Origin: Flavobacterium sp. SUN046
GTDB taxonomy: Bacteria; Bacteroidota; Bacteroidia; Flavobacteriales; Flavobacteriaceae
Assembly: GCF_028867965.1 (NCBI RefSeq)
Contig: NZ_JAPQNT010000005.1
Coordinates: 62,001 to 126,000 of the forward strand
Direction: 5' to 3'
DNA length: 64,000 nt
Position 1 is the stretch's first letter; every line of letters begins with the position of its first letter. The position numbers and the translations under genes were made by a program. The notes beneath the pieces were generated by a model that was given only the letters and a program-made list of their open reading frames with translations, was not told the origin of the DNA and ran no database searches. This document shows, piece by piece, positions 8,250-17,272 of this stretch.

Positions 8250-10715
8250 CTATAGAGAAATTGTTAACTGATTCATAACAGGTGTGTATAAATCTACATT
8301 TAATTCTTCAGTCTCCAAACTAACAATTAAACTATAACGAACTTTTTCATTAAATTTATTTTGTCTTTTCAAATTCTTGTACCAACCATTTTTAGGAAAA
8401 ACTGCCAAAGTATTTCTTTCGGACATTTCTCGACCAGTTGTAGTTATGAAATCTTTTCGAATCGAACCTTTAGATCCAGATTTAGGTCCAATTTCCCATT
8501 TTACTCCATCTCTTTTAGGCTTGTTGTCATTGGTTTCATCTTCAGGTTTTGAAATTCTTTTTTGAAATTCTGGAAGAGTTTCATATCTTTTAACTAATTC
8601 AAAATCTAGTTGATGTGAATGATAAGAATAATGAGTTGCTAATCTTCTACTACCAGGATTTGGCTCAATGTAATAGGATAAAGTGACTATTAACTTTACA
8701 GACTTATCCTCCAAACTTTCTAAAGTTTCTTTTGGCCAAGGAAGATTAAATAAGTGATATTCATTATATTTTCCTTCTGATTTTTCATATTTATATGGTT
8801 GAATTTCTCTTTCAGCAATCAGGGTTAATGAATTTTCAACACTAAACATTGCTTTTTGAATATTTGCCACACCGTAACCAACAGTTCGTAAAAGATTCTT
8901 TTTTTCAATGCTTTTTTTCATTGAGTTAGTCCAATCAGCAGAATGAACCATTAAACCTCTAATTGTTTCAACCCAGTAATTTGGATAATTAGTTCTTAAT
9001 TCAGCAGCCATTTTAGCTGCTAAACCAGCTGCTCCGCTAGTATCTCCAAAAGGCATAAATATATCATTTCTAAAATCTGAATCTGTAGTTAATAGTCTCA
9101 ATTCAGAATGATCAGAAGTATATACTCCATCCGTTGACCTATTACCGCCTTCAAAAACTAAATCTGGCTTATTTGGCCAACTGTTTTCAAATAAAAGTGA
9201 AGTTGAGTTACTTGGTGCCATTCCACCATACTCAACTAATGGTTTATGAGCAGTTGAAATGTCAATTTTATCTTTTCTAGTATAAGTACCAATTGTCAGA
9301 GCGTTGTATGCTTGAGCGGGATCATGAATACATTCAGTCTCATTTATTTTTGGATAATCATCATGCTTATTTATTATGACATTACCTCCACTTATAATAA
9401 ACAATTGCTGACCTAATTCTTTACCAAAACAAATTTTATCAACTGCTGATGACCAAGATGATGGACGACCATTAAATCTAATTTGTTTGTCTGTAACTGT
9501 CATGCAATAAACTCGCAAATTTGATGGTTTGTAAATTTGTGGAGTGCTTATACCACTTTCAGTTATTGCTCCGTATAATTCAGGATCATTTAGATTTTTA
9601 GCTGATATTATTTTAAAAGATTCCAAACCATGAAAAATTTGAATACTATCAGAAGTACTTAATAAGTCTGTTAAATCCCCATATAATGACAATCCTGCAA
9701 CACCTGTACCATGATTTAAATCATCTTGTACTCCCCATGATTCTTCATTAAAAGAATAAATATTTTCGTCGCTAACGAAATTCTTTAATAAAGGATGCTT
9801 ATTATTTACACCTGAATCTAACAAACAAATTAATACGCTGTTTTCATCTAAATTACTAATCGTTCTGTTCTGTAAATCTTCTAAATACTCTTTTTTTGTT
9901 TCAAAAGAGATAAATTTATCAGTAATAAAATTTGAAATTTCTTGAGGTTTTCTTAGCTCAGCCAAGTTATCAAGCAACAATAATGAATCTGAAAGTTGTT
10001 TTGAAGTTCCTTTAACTAATTTAACAATATATTCTGCTAATTCTATTTGAGATTGCCCAATTTGACAACCAATAATTTCTAAATTATTGTAAACACTATT
10101 TAATTTTTCAATGTAATTATCTGATTTACGAAACCAAACTTCCCACCAAACATCTTCATTCTCATTTGGAAAAGGAAAATATAATCCATCAACCCAAAAC
10201 GATTTTAAAGATGCATCTTTTATATCTTCAATATTGTTGAGTAACTTCTTGTTTTTTGGTTCACCTGTATCTATTTTTTCTTTTGTTATTCTATCTGTTT
10301 TAATGAAATTCTTGGACAAATAAATCTCAATTTTCTTAATAAAATTTGATATATCACCTTCACTTGCTAGAACAACTAAAGAGTATCTATATTCTTCAAC
10401 ATTGTCTATTATTCTAATTTCTTCATTAATATTTAGTAATTGAAAGCCACTTTTATCAAAAGAATCAAAAGATAATTGATAACCCCAGTCTGAAGTAAAT
10501 TCTATATAAACTGAATCATCTTTTATTAGTAAAGGATTGATGTCTAGATTATCAAACGATTGTTTTAAATCATTAGTTTTTTGTAGCAAGACGTTACCAT
10601 GACTTAATCTATCATTTGACTTTTCAATATATTTTTTTCCTCTACCTGGTTTAGTAGTCTTAAATATATTAGTAGTAGTTTTTCCTTCAAATTTAATATG
10701 AGATTTATTTTTCAT
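8250..10715 (-). CDS. ietS: Subtilisin-like serine protease of an IetAS-type two-gene system
   Basis: This 821-aa protein holds an S8 (subtilase) domain in its middle. The catalytic triad is visible as Asp300 (CLLDSGV), His335 (NHGTGVAG) and Ser560 (GDTSGAAG), with the oxyanion Asn445 in ISGGN. About 280 residues precede the domain and about 200 follow it. No signal peptide is present, so it acts in the cytoplasm. Its start overlaps the stop of the upstream AAA ATPase by 11 nt, showing translational coupling. A cytoplasmic subtilase coupled to an AAA ATPase is the arrangement of ietA/ietS, first described as an incompatibility module on an Agrobacterium plasmid and later listed among antiviral systems. 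The symbol rests on this architecture, not on a sequence search. Confidence 0.75.
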   Translation of the reverse strand: MKNKSHIKFEGKTTTNIFKTTKPGRGKKYIEKSNDRLSHGNVLLQKTNDLKQSFDNLDINPLLIKDDSVYIEFTSDWGYQLSFDSFDKSGFQLLNINEEIRIIDNVEEYRYSLVVLASEGDISNFIKKIEIYLSKNFIKTDRITKEKIDTGEPKNKKLLNNIEDIKDASLKSFWVDGLYFPFPNENEDVWWEVWFRKSDNYIEKLNSVYNNLEIIGCQIGQSQIELAEYIVKLVKGTSKQLSDSLLLLDNLAELRKPQEISNFITDKFISFETKKEYLEDLQNRTISNLDENSVLICLLDSGVNNKHPLLKNFVSDENIYSFNEESWGVQDDLNHGTGVAGLSLYGDLTDLLSTSDSIQIFHGLESFKIISAKNLNDPELYGAITESGISTPQIYKPSNLRVYCMTVTDKQIRFNGRPSSWSSAVDKICFGKELGQQLFIISGGNVIINKHDDYPKINETECIHDPAQAYNALTIGTYTRKDKIDISTAHKPLVEYGGMAPSNSTSLLFENSWPNKPDLVFEGGNRSTDGVYTSDHSELRLLTTDSDFRNDIFMPFGDTSGAAGLAAKMAAELRTNYPNYWVETIRGLMVHSADWTNSMKKSIEKKNLLRTVGYGVANIQKAMFSVENSLTLIAEREIQPYKYEKSEGKYNEYHLFNLPWPKETLESLEDKSVKLIVTLSYYIEPNPGSRRLATHYSYHSHQLDFELVKRYETLPEFQKRISKPEDETNDNKPKRDGVKWEIGPKSGSKGSIRKDFITTTGREMSERNTLAVFPKNGWYKNLKRQNKFNEKVRYSLIVSLETEELNVDLYTPVMNQLTISL

Positions 10716-11691
10716 TTACAACATTTCTCAATTTTAATAATTTTTTTAATGTTGTTAATTCTAATTTATCTAAATCATTAAGAATCATTTCCTTAATGGT
10801 GTCATTACATATTCTAACAATTTCAGAATAATTTAATCCTAAAGCAAGTTTTGATAAAGCTTTATAATCAACTTTAGTTGAGAAAGAAAAAGCTTTTGTA
10901 TGTTTCTTTATAATTTCAATTATATGATTTTCATCAGGTAGTGGATATTCAATTATTTCATCAAATCTTCTAAATAATGCCTTATCAAGTGATTCCGGCA
11001 AATTTGTTGCTGCAATTATTATACTATTACTCTGGTCTTTTTCTATATTTATTAAAAAAGAATTTAGCACTCTTTTTATTTCTCCAATATCTTGATTTTG
11101 ATTTCTATGTGAACCAATAGAATCGAATTCATCAAAAAGATAAACAGCTCTTTGGTCATTCATTGCATCGAAAATCAATCTTAGTTTTGCTATTGATTCT
11201 CCCAAATATTTAGACATTAATCCATCTAATCTAATAATAAAAACTGTTATCCCTAATTCACCTGCAATTGCTTGAGCTGTCATAGTTTTACCTGTTCCTG
11301 GAGCTCCTGTCAGTAAGAGTTTACGTTTTGGTTCTAAATTATGAGCTTTTAAAATTTGCCACTTTTCTTGTTCTTTAATAACTTTATAAAGTGTGTTTTT
11401 AATATTTTCATCCAAAACCATATCACTTAAATTAATTTTAGGTTGAAAAACCTCAATTAATTCTTGTAATTCTCGTTTAGGCAAATTTAGAGGTAAAGCT
11501 TTGTTATGGATAGCACTTACTGACCTATCCTTTTTTGCTACATCAATTAGTTTTTTTAATTCTTGAGCAAATGTTGTATGTCCTTGCTTTGCTTCGGTAG
11601 CAGCAATTTGCAAAGCAATTGAAAAAAAACGACTTTCGTCATCATCTCCAAAAGACTTAATCAAAGATTTTATTTGGTCTGCTGCTGCCAT
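10705..11691 (-). CDS. ietA: AAA+ ATPase of an IetAS-type two-gene system
   Basis: I prefer the ATG at 11691 (MAAADQIKS, 328 aa) because the earlier frame start adds only a hydrophobic, non-conserved stretch. Walker A is GAPGTGKT at about residues 129-136, Walker B is VYLFDEFD at about 183-190, sensor 1 is Asn in IAATN, and RRFD follows with the arginine finger. The N-terminal 90 residues are helical and probably a partner-binding or oligomerisation region. It resembles spastin/FtsH-like classic AAA proteins. It is cotranscribed with the protease at 8250-10715 and is likely to control it or feed it substrates. No other genes of a defence island are present apart from the RhuM remnant. Confidence 0.75.
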   Translation of the reverse strand: MAAADQIKSLIKSFGDDDESRFFSIALQIAATEAKQGHTTFAQELKKLIDVAKKDRSVSAIHNKALPLNLPKRELQELIEVFQPKINLSDMVLDENIKNTLYKVIKEQEKWQILKAHNLEPKRKLLLTGAPGTGKTMTAQAIAGELGITVFIIRLDGLMSKYLGESIAKLRLIFDAMNDQRAVYLFDEFDSIGSHRNQNQDIGEIKRVLNSFLINIEKDQSNSIIIAATNLPESLDKALFRRFDEIIEYPLPDENHIIEIIKKHTKAFSFSTKVDYKALSKLALGLNYSEIVRICNDTIKEMILNDLDKLELTTLKKLLKLRNVVNEK

Positions 11692-11764
11692 TTTATTTAA
11701 ATTATCAAACAAAAGTATGAAAAAAAACAATTAAAAAAGCATATTCTTTTTCAACAAAATGCCA

Positions 11765-11910
11765 TAGACCAGATTGCAATGGAAAGCCCGCAAAGAAAAA
11801 ACAAATTGATTTTCTTGCTGCAAAAAAGCGACCAAAGGAAGCTCTTTTTGTGGTGTAGAAAATTTTTGTTTTTCCTGCGGACTTATAATGTAAAGTTGGA
11901 AATAGCTTCT
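11765..11910 (+). ncRNA. Dispersed structured element, copy 5 (divergent, long stem)
   Basis: It starts TAGACCAGATTGCAATGG and ends GGAAATAGCTTCT, matching copy 1 at both ends. The interior is longer: CCGCAAAGAAAAAACAAATT can pair with AATTTTTGTTTTTCCTGCGG, leaving an interior segment of about 50 nt. This places a member of the repeat family at the 5' edge of the IetAS-type island, while copy 2 lies on its other side. The 236-nt gap between the ATPase and the E1 gene contains only this copy and the repeat at 11920-11946. Confidence 0.4.
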
Positions 11911-11919
11911 AAAAAAAAA

Positions 11920-11946
11920 CTCTTCGACAAGCTCAGAGTGACATTG
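11920..11946. repeat. CTTCGACAAGCTCAG-type intergenic repeat
   Basis: CTCTTCGACAAGCTCAGAGT followed by GACATTG is a short dispersed repeat with a self-complementary CTC...GAG character. Further copies are at 24028-24050 (nested in another repeat) and 27893-27914. A translated relative is inside the E2 gene near 16261-16283. Confidence 0.65.
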
Positions 11947-11966
11947 TAGTTCTAATTGGCTTCTGT

Positions 11967-14015
11967 TTAATAATTGAGTAATTCCTTCATTTTAGCTTTC
12001 ACTTTTTCCACATTCGGAATCATAGTAAACTCCAAAGTGCTATTTAACGGAATCGCCGGCATATTTTCGGAACCAATTACCATAACCGGTGCATCTAAAT
12101 ATTTAAAACAATTTTCTTGAATCAATCCGGCCAAACTCCTTGCAAAGGAATTGTTGGTTGGTTCTTCGGTAACGACAAGGCATTTTTTAACTTTTCTAAC
12201 CGATTTGAAAATAGTTTCTTCATCTAATGGATACAACGTTCGTAAATCGATAATTTCTACTTGGTTTTTCATAGTTGCAGAAGCATTCAATGCCCAATGA
12301 ACGCCCATTCCATAGGTTATTACAGTAATTGTTTCATCGGTTTCTTGTTCCCAAATTTCTTGAACAATATTCGCTTTTCCGAAAGGCAAAATATAATCTT
12401 CGCTTGGTTCGTTTACTCTTGCTGCATCAGTACCTTTTACTTTGCTCCAATACAAACCTTTATGTTCTAAAATCACCACCGGATTTGGATCATAATAAGC
12501 AGCTTTTAGCAAACCTTTTAAATCGGCACCATTACTTGGATAAGCGATTTTTATGCCACGAATATTTGTCAACACACTTTCTACAGACGACGAATGATAT
12601 GGTCCGCCACTTCCATAAGCACCAATTGGAACACGCAAAATCATACTCACAGGCCATTTTCCGTTGGATAAATAACACGAACGACTGACTTCGGTAAACA
12701 ACTGATTCAAACCTGGCCAAATGTAATCGGCAAATTGCACCTCAACAATCGGTTTCAAACCAACTGCCGACATTCCAACAGTTGAACCTACAATAAATGC
12801 TTCTTGAATTGGTGTATTGAAAACACGTTCGTCTCCGAATTTTTGGGCTAAAGTTGCAGCTTCTCTAAAAACGCCACCCAAACGTGCACCAACATCCTGT
12901 CCGTACAACAAACATTCTGGATGTTTTTTCATTAATTCTTCCACAGCAAAAAGCGCACAATCGACCATCACAACTTTATCTTCACGATGCGGATTTCGTT
13001 CGCCAACTTCTTCTGTAATTGGCGTTGGCGCAAAATCGTGCGTAAATAAATCTTCTGGTTTTGGATCTTCTGCAAGTTGAGCTTTATCAAAATCGGCTTG
13101 AACTTTTGTAATAGCTGTATTTTCTATTGTTTGAATTTCGTCTTTTGTAAATCCGGCATTCAATAATTGTTGTACCAAAACCGGAAAAGGATCACGCGAT
13201 TGCGCTTCTTCCAAATCGTCTCGATACCACTCCATTCGAACGCCCGATGTATGGTGATTCAACAACGGAACTTTCGCATGAACTAAAAATGGACGACGTT
13301 CTTCACGAATGGTTTTCACTACTTTTTGAACCGCTAAATAACTTTCGGTAAAATTGGCACCATCGATTGTAATCGCTTCGATTCCGTGGAAACCTTTAGC
13401 GTATTCAAACGCATTTTGCGCACGAGTTTCTGCTGCATTTGCCGAAATATCCCAACCGTTATCTTGTACCAAATACAAAATCGGAAGTTGTTTTAAAGCT
13501 GCCATTTGAAGTGCTTCGGCAATTTCGCCTTCAGTTACAGATGCGTCTCCAAGCGAACAAACTACGATTGGTTTTTGTTCGTCATTATCTTGAATTCCAG
13601 TGTTTTCTTTGTACCAAAATCCCATTGCAGTTCCGGTAGCAGGAATGGCTTGCATACCTGTAGCCGAAGATTGATGCGGAATTTTAGGTTTATCAGCATC
13701 TTTCAAACTTGGATGACAATAATACGTTCGTCCGCCCGAAAATGGATCGTCTTTTTTTGCCATCAATTGCAACATCAAATCGTAAGGTCGCATTCCGATT
13801 CCGAGTAACATCGCATCGTCACGATAATACGGAAACGCATAATCTTGTGGCAAAAGTTGCATCGCCATAGCAATTTGAATCGCTTCGTGTCCGCGCGAGG
13901 TTGCGTGCACGTATTTGGAAACTATTTTGAAATTATCTTCATACAAGGTTGCCATAGCTTTGGCAGTTGCCATTGTAGTGAATGCTTTTTTAAGAATCGA
14001 TTTATCTAAATTCAT
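11967..14015 (-). CDS. 2-oxoacid dehydrogenase E1 component, fused alpha and beta subunits
   Basis: The 682-aa protein joins the two E1 subunits that are separate in many bacteria. The N-terminal half (to about residue 320) is the alpha chain with the thiamine diphosphate motif GDASVTEGEIAEALQMAA and QDNGWDIS. The C-terminal half begins near KVVMVDCALFAVEEL and is the transketolase-like beta chain (GQDVGARLGGVFR, IVEVQFADYIWP). Together they decarboxylate a 2-oxoacid and load the acyl group onto lipoyl-E2. The family is usually annotated as branched-chain 2-oxoisovalerate dehydrogenase (BkdAB type). A BCAT gene and the E2 gene lie just upstream in transcription order. No E3 is present in the window. 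Phenylpyruvate is a plausible additional substrate given the paa neighbours. Confidence 0.88.
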   Translation of the reverse strand: MNLDKSILKKAFTTMATAKAMATLYEDNFKIVSKYVHATSRGHEAIQIAMAMQLLPQDYAFPYYRDDAMLLGIGMRPYDLMLQLMAKKDDPFSGGRTYYCHPSLKDADKPKIPHQSSATGMQAIPATGTAMGFWYKENTGIQDNDEQKPIVVCSLGDASVTEGEIAEALQMAALKQLPILYLVQDNGWDISANAAETRAQNAFEYAKGFHGIEAITIDGANFTESYLAVQKVVKTIREERRPFLVHAKVPLLNHHTSGVRMEWYRDDLEEAQSRDPFPVLVQQLLNAGFTKDEIQTIENTAITKVQADFDKAQLAEDPKPEDLFTHDFAPTPITEEVGERNPHREDKVVMVDCALFAVEELMKKHPECLLYGQDVGARLGGVFREAATLAQKFGDERVFNTPIQEAFIVGSTVGMSAVGLKPIVEVQFADYIWPGLNQLFTEVSRSCYLSNGKWPVSMILRVPIGAYGSGGPYHSSSVESVLTNIRGIKIAYPSNGADLKGLLKAAYYDPNPVVILEHKGLYWSKVKGTDAARVNEPSEDYILPFGKANIVQEIWEQETDETITVITYGMGVHWALNASATMKNQVEIIDLRTLYPLDEETIFKSVRKVKKCLVVTEEPTNNSFARSLAGLIQENCFKYLDAPVMVIGSENMPAIPLNSTLEFTMIPNVEKVKAKMKELLNY

Positions 14016-14040
14016 TTATTTAATGCTTATCTGAAAAGTA

Positions 14041-14085
14041 AAAAACTTTGCGCTAGTTGCGCCTTCTTTGCGAACTTTGCGGTTA
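14041..14085. repeat. CGCAAAG-type spacer repeat (inverted orientation)
   Basis: The spacer between the E1 and BCAT genes reads CTTTGCG...CTTTGCGAACTTTGCGG, the reverse of the ACCGCAAAG...CGCAAAG text found in most paa spacers downstream. Confidence 0.55.
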
Positions 14086-14089
14086 AATA

Positions 14090-15145
14090 TTATTTCGCTT
14101 CAACAATCCAACCAAATTCATCTTTAATATCCTGAACTTTAATCGCATTCAAAGTATCATTCACCATTACAGAAACTGGATTTTCTAAAGGAAATTTAAT
14201 GGCTAAATCATTATTTCCGATTTCTTCCACCATTGCTATTCCGACTGCCGTTCCTGTTCCGAAAGCTTCTTCTAAAGTTTTGTTATTCGAAGCTTCAATA
14301 ATTTCAGAAATGGTAATTGGTCTTTCGGTTACATCAAATCCTTTGCTTCGTAATAAATCGATTACACTCATTCTGGTTATTCCATTTAAAATCGAACCGG
14401 TCAAACTTGGTGTGATAAATTTTCCATCAATTTTGAAGAAAATATTCATCGTTCCAACTTCTTGAATATATTCAAAATTTTGAGCATCTAACCATAAAAC
14501 TTGGTCGTAACCTTTAGCTTTGGCATATTCTGTTGGGCGAATCGCTGCAGCGTAATTTCCGGCTGCTTTGGCTTCACCTGTTCCACCATTTACAGCACGA
14601 ACATATTTTTTTTCTGCGTATAATTTGATTTTTCTACTAAAAAACGGTCCTGCCGGCGATGCCATTACGATGAAGTTGAAACTGGTTGCCGCACGCATTC
14701 CGATAAAAGCTTCATCGGCATACATAAACGGACGTAAATACAATGCACTTCCTGTTGATTTTGGTATCCAATTTTTCTCTAAAGCGGTGAATTGTTTCAA
14801 TGCTTCTACAAATAAATCTTCCGGAAATGAAGGCATTCCCATTCTGTCGGCACTAAAATTCATTCGTTTTGCGTTTTCATCTGGACGAAATAATAATGGT
14901 GTTCCGTCTTTACCTAAAGTCGCTTTCATTCCCTCAAAAATCGCTTGTCCGTAATGTAAAGCCATGGCTGCTGGATGCGTTGGAATTAATGCTAAAGGTT
15001 CAATTCTTGGGTTGTGCCATGCTCCGTTTTCATAATCACAAATAAACATGTGATCGGTGAAATTGGTTCCCATTGTGATGTTTTCAAGATTTACTTCTGA
15101 AACTCTTGATTGTGAAACTTTGGTTGTTTTTATGTTGTAAGACAT
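14090..15145 (-). CDS. Branched-chain amino acid aminotransferase (class II BCAT)
   Basis: Starting at the ATG at 15145 (MSYNIKTTKV), the product is 351 aa, the size of the mammalian/Bacillus YwaA-type BCATs. A longer in-frame start at 15175 only adds ten weak residues. It has the ALHYGQAIFEGMKA block, the PLP lysine region GEAKAAGNYAAA, and the phosphate-binding QEVGTMNIFF and GTGTAVGIA segments. It interconverts branched-chain amino acids and their keto acids. Since an ilvE of the other type ends at position 231 in the biosynthetic operon, this copy, lying between the genes for E1 and E2 of a 2-oxoacid dehydrogenase, is likely the catabolic one. It could also accept phenylalanine, which would feed the paa pathway. 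Confidence 0.9.
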   Translation of the reverse strand: MSYNIKTTKVSQSRVSEVNLENITMGTNFTDHMFICDYENGAWHNPRIEPLALIPTHPAAMALHYGQAIFEGMKATLGKDGTPLLFRPDENAKRMNFSADRMGMPSFPEDLFVEALKQFTALEKNWIPKSTGSALYLRPFMYADEAFIGMRAATSFNFIVMASPAGPFFSRKIKLYAEKKYVRAVNGGTGEAKAAGNYAAAIRPTEYAKAKGYDQVLWLDAQNFEYIQEVGTMNIFFKIDGKFITPSLTGSILNGITRMSVIDLLRSKGFDVTERPITISEIIEASNNKTLEEAFGTGTAVGIAMVEEIGNNDLAIKFPLENPVSVMVNDTLNAIKVQDIKDEFGWIVEAK

Positions 15146-15279
15146 CGTTAATTTATTTTTAACCATTAAGAACATTAAGGTTCATTAAGATATTGTTTGT
15201 TTTTATTTTTTGAACCAATAAGATATTTAGCTTCATTAAGTTTTTCTTAATTTCCTTAATTCCTTAATGGTTTAAACTT

Positions 15280-16569
15280 TTATATTGTTGTGTTTGCGTC
15301 AAATTGTTCTAAATAATCGCCTACTTTTCGTAAGAACGAACCTCCTAAAAATCCGTCCACTACTCTATGGTCGAAAGAAAGAGAAAGATACATCATACTT
15401 CTGATAGCGATTTCGTCTCCTTTTTCAGTTGTAATCACTTCTGGACGTTTTTTGATAATTCCTAAAGCTAAAATGGCTACTTCGGGTTGGTTGATGATTG
15501 GTGTTCCCATCAAGCTTCCAAAAGTTCCTACGTTAGAAATTGTGAACGTACTTCCTTGAATTTGTTCGGGTTTTAATTTGTTATTTCGTGAAGCTTCCGC
15601 CAAATTATTTACATCTTTTGCTAAAGCCACCAAATCTTTTTCATTGGCATTTTTTACTACTGGAACGATTAAATTTCCTGATGGTAATGCGGTTGCCATT
15701 CCGATATTGATATCACTGTGAACAATAATATTTTTTTCATCTACAGAAACATTTATCATTGGAAAATCTACAATTGCTTTTGCTACTGCTTGAACGAATA
15801 CTGGTGTAAACGTTAATTTTTCGTTGTGTTTTTCTTGAAATTTATCTTTGTTATCGTTTCTCCAATTTACCAAATTCGTGACATCAACTTCAATGTAAGA
15901 AGTTACGTGTGGCGAAGTTTGCTTAGAATACACCATATGATCAGCAATCATCTTGCGCATTCTGTCCATTTCTACAATTCTATCTTTTCCTTCTACAAAA
16001 TTGATTTTGGGCTTAGGATAAGACGAAGTTTGCGAGTTTCGAATTTCGAGTTTCGGGTTGCTTTGCAAAGAATATTTACGACTATTCAAATAATTGAAAA
16101 CATCGCTTTTTTGTAATCTTCCTTCCCTACCAGAACCTGGAATGCTTTGTAATTCTTCAATAGAAAGGTTTTCTTTTTGAGCAATTGAGATGATTAACGG
16201 CGAAATGAATGTGTCCGCATTAGTTATAAATTTTGAGTTGTGAGTTGTGAGTTGTGGCACTTCAACTACGCTAGGCGTGACACTATTCTTCTCGAAAACA
16301 TCTTGCTTCTTGCTTCTTGCTTCTGTTTTTCCATCAGAATCTATCAAAGCCAAAACGGTTCCCACTTCAACCACGTCATCTTTTTGAAAACGAATTTCAG
16401 TGATTACTCCCGAAACTGGCGCAGGCACATCACTATCGACTTTATCGGTAGCGACTTCTAAAATGGTTTCTTCGGCTTCCACAAAATCACCTACGTTTTT
16501 CAACCAACTGATTATTGTTGCCTCGGATATACTTTCACCCATTTTGGGCATTTTGAATTCTGTTATCAT
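15280..16569 (-). CDS. Dihydrolipoamide acyltransferase E2 of a 2-oxoacid dehydrogenase complex
   Basis: The 429-aa protein has an N-terminal lipoyl domain (residues 1-76; lipoyl-Lys43 in ATDKVDSD), a peripheral subunit-binding domain (about 120-163, ISPLIISIAQKENLS...GREGRLQKSDV) and a C-terminal catalytic acyltransferase core whose active site is FDHRVVDG. It takes the acyl group from E1 and passes it to CoA. The two flexible linkers are unusual: residues 81-118 and 164-190 are encoded by sequences that look like translated intergenic repeats (see findings). It is transcribed after paaY and before the BCAT and E1 genes. Branched-chain specificity is the default reading; a wider specificity is possible. 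Confidence 0.88.
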   Translation of the reverse strand: MITEFKMPKMGESISEATIISWLKNVGDFVEAEETILEVATDKVDSDVPAPVSGVITEIRFQKDDVVEVGTVLALIDSDGKTEARSKKQDVFEKNSVTPSVVEVPQLTTHNSKFITNADTFISPLIISIAQKENLSIEELQSIPGSGREGRLQKSDVFNYLNSRKYSLQSNPKLEIRNSQTSSYPKPKINFVEGKDRIVEMDRMRKMIADHMVYSKQTSPHVTSYIEVDVTNLVNWRNDNKDKFQEKHNEKLTFTPVFVQAVAKAIVDFPMINVSVDEKNIIVHSDINIGMATALPSGNLIVPVVKNANEKDLVALAKDVNNLAEASRNNKLKPEQIQGSTFTISNVGTFGSLMGTPIINQPEVAILALGIIKKRPEVITTEKGDEIAIRSMMYLSLSFDHRVVDGFLGGSFLRKVGDYLEQFDANTTI

Positions 16570-16581
16570 TTTTTATTTTTT

Positions 16582-16610
16582 TTGCCACTAAGGCGCAAAG
16601 ACACAAAGTT
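16582..16610. repeat. Spacer repeat, GCCACTAAGGCGCAAAG type
   Basis: The 42-nt spacer before E2 reads GCCACTAAGGCGCAAAGACA then CAAAG and T-rich sequence. A close relative (GCCACGAAGACTCGAAGGCA) lies at 29080-29110 upstream of paaE. Confidence 0.45.
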
Positions 16611-16611
16611 T

Positions 16612-17208
16612 TTATTTTTTTATAAATTCATTTAATGTCGAATAAAACGCTTCTTGCGTTGGTCTATCTTTTGGGATTTCTCGTATCGGTTCAACTGCTT
16701 TCAATGTCTCATAACATTCTTTTGGCAATTTTTGGTACAATGCAGTTCCTTTGGTTTTCCAATCAATCATTTCATCGGAAATATCTTTTATAATTGTTGC
16801 TGGATTTCCAACTACCATTTTTCGATTTGGGATTTGCATTCCAGCTTTAATGAAACTTAATGCTCCGATGATGCATTCGTCTCCAACGTTCACGTCATCC
16901 ATAATTACTGCGTTCATTCCGATTAGGCAATTTTTTCCAATATTTGCTCCGTGGATAATTGCTCCGTGACCGATGTGTGCGCCTTCTTTCAACATTATAG
17001 TTTTTCCGGGAAACATGTGAATCGTACAATTTTCTTGCACGTTACAACCATCTTCAATAATAATTTCGCCCCAATCGCCTCGAATTGCTGCGCCTGGACC
17101 AACGTAAACGTTTTTTCCAATAATCACATTGCCCGTAACCGCTGCTTGCGGATGGATGAAACTACTTTCGTGTATTACTGGGATGAACCCTTTGAATTCG
17201 TATATCAT
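16612..17208 (-). CDS. paaY: PaaY-type hexapeptide-repeat protein (thioesterase of phenylacetate catabolism)
   Basis: The 198-aa sequence is a left-handed beta-helix of the gamma-carbonic anhydrase family: repeated [I/V]-G-x-x-[A/C/V] hexapeptides run from about residue 20 to 140 (VIIGKNVYVGPGAAIRGDWG, HIGHGAIIHGANIGKNCLIG). His residues in the NCTIHMFPG and GHGAIIHG segments fit the metal site. The C-terminal KTKGTALYQKLPKECYETL region resembles PaaY of E. coli and Pseudomonas, where it hydrolyses CoA thioesters that block the pathway. Its position in the paa run supports this. A generic CaiE/YrdA-type protein is the alternative. Confidence 0.85.
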   Translation of the reverse strand: MIYEFKGFIPVIHESSFIHPQAAVTGNVIIGKNVYVGPGAAIRGDWGEIIIEDGCNVQENCTIHMFPGKTIMLKEGAHIGHGAIIHGANIGKNCLIGMNAVIMDDVNVGDECIIGALSFIKAGMQIPNRKMVVGNPATIIKDISDEMIDWKTKGTALYQKLPKECYETLKAVEPIREIPKDRPTQEAFYSTLNEFIKK

Positions 17209-17272
17209 TTTTTCTTTTAGAATATAGATGAAAGAATATAGAAAATAGACTTATCATCATTGTCTTAATATT

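Noticed and set aside
8361..8565. Two short overlapping plus-strand frames within the subtilase gene
   Set aside because: Both are inside the C-terminal coding region of the protease on the other strand and lack recognisable features.
12329..12688. Open frame of 119 codons antisense to the E1 gene
   Set aside because: It is a shadow of a strongly conserved coding region on the other strand, with no domain or ribosome binding evidence.
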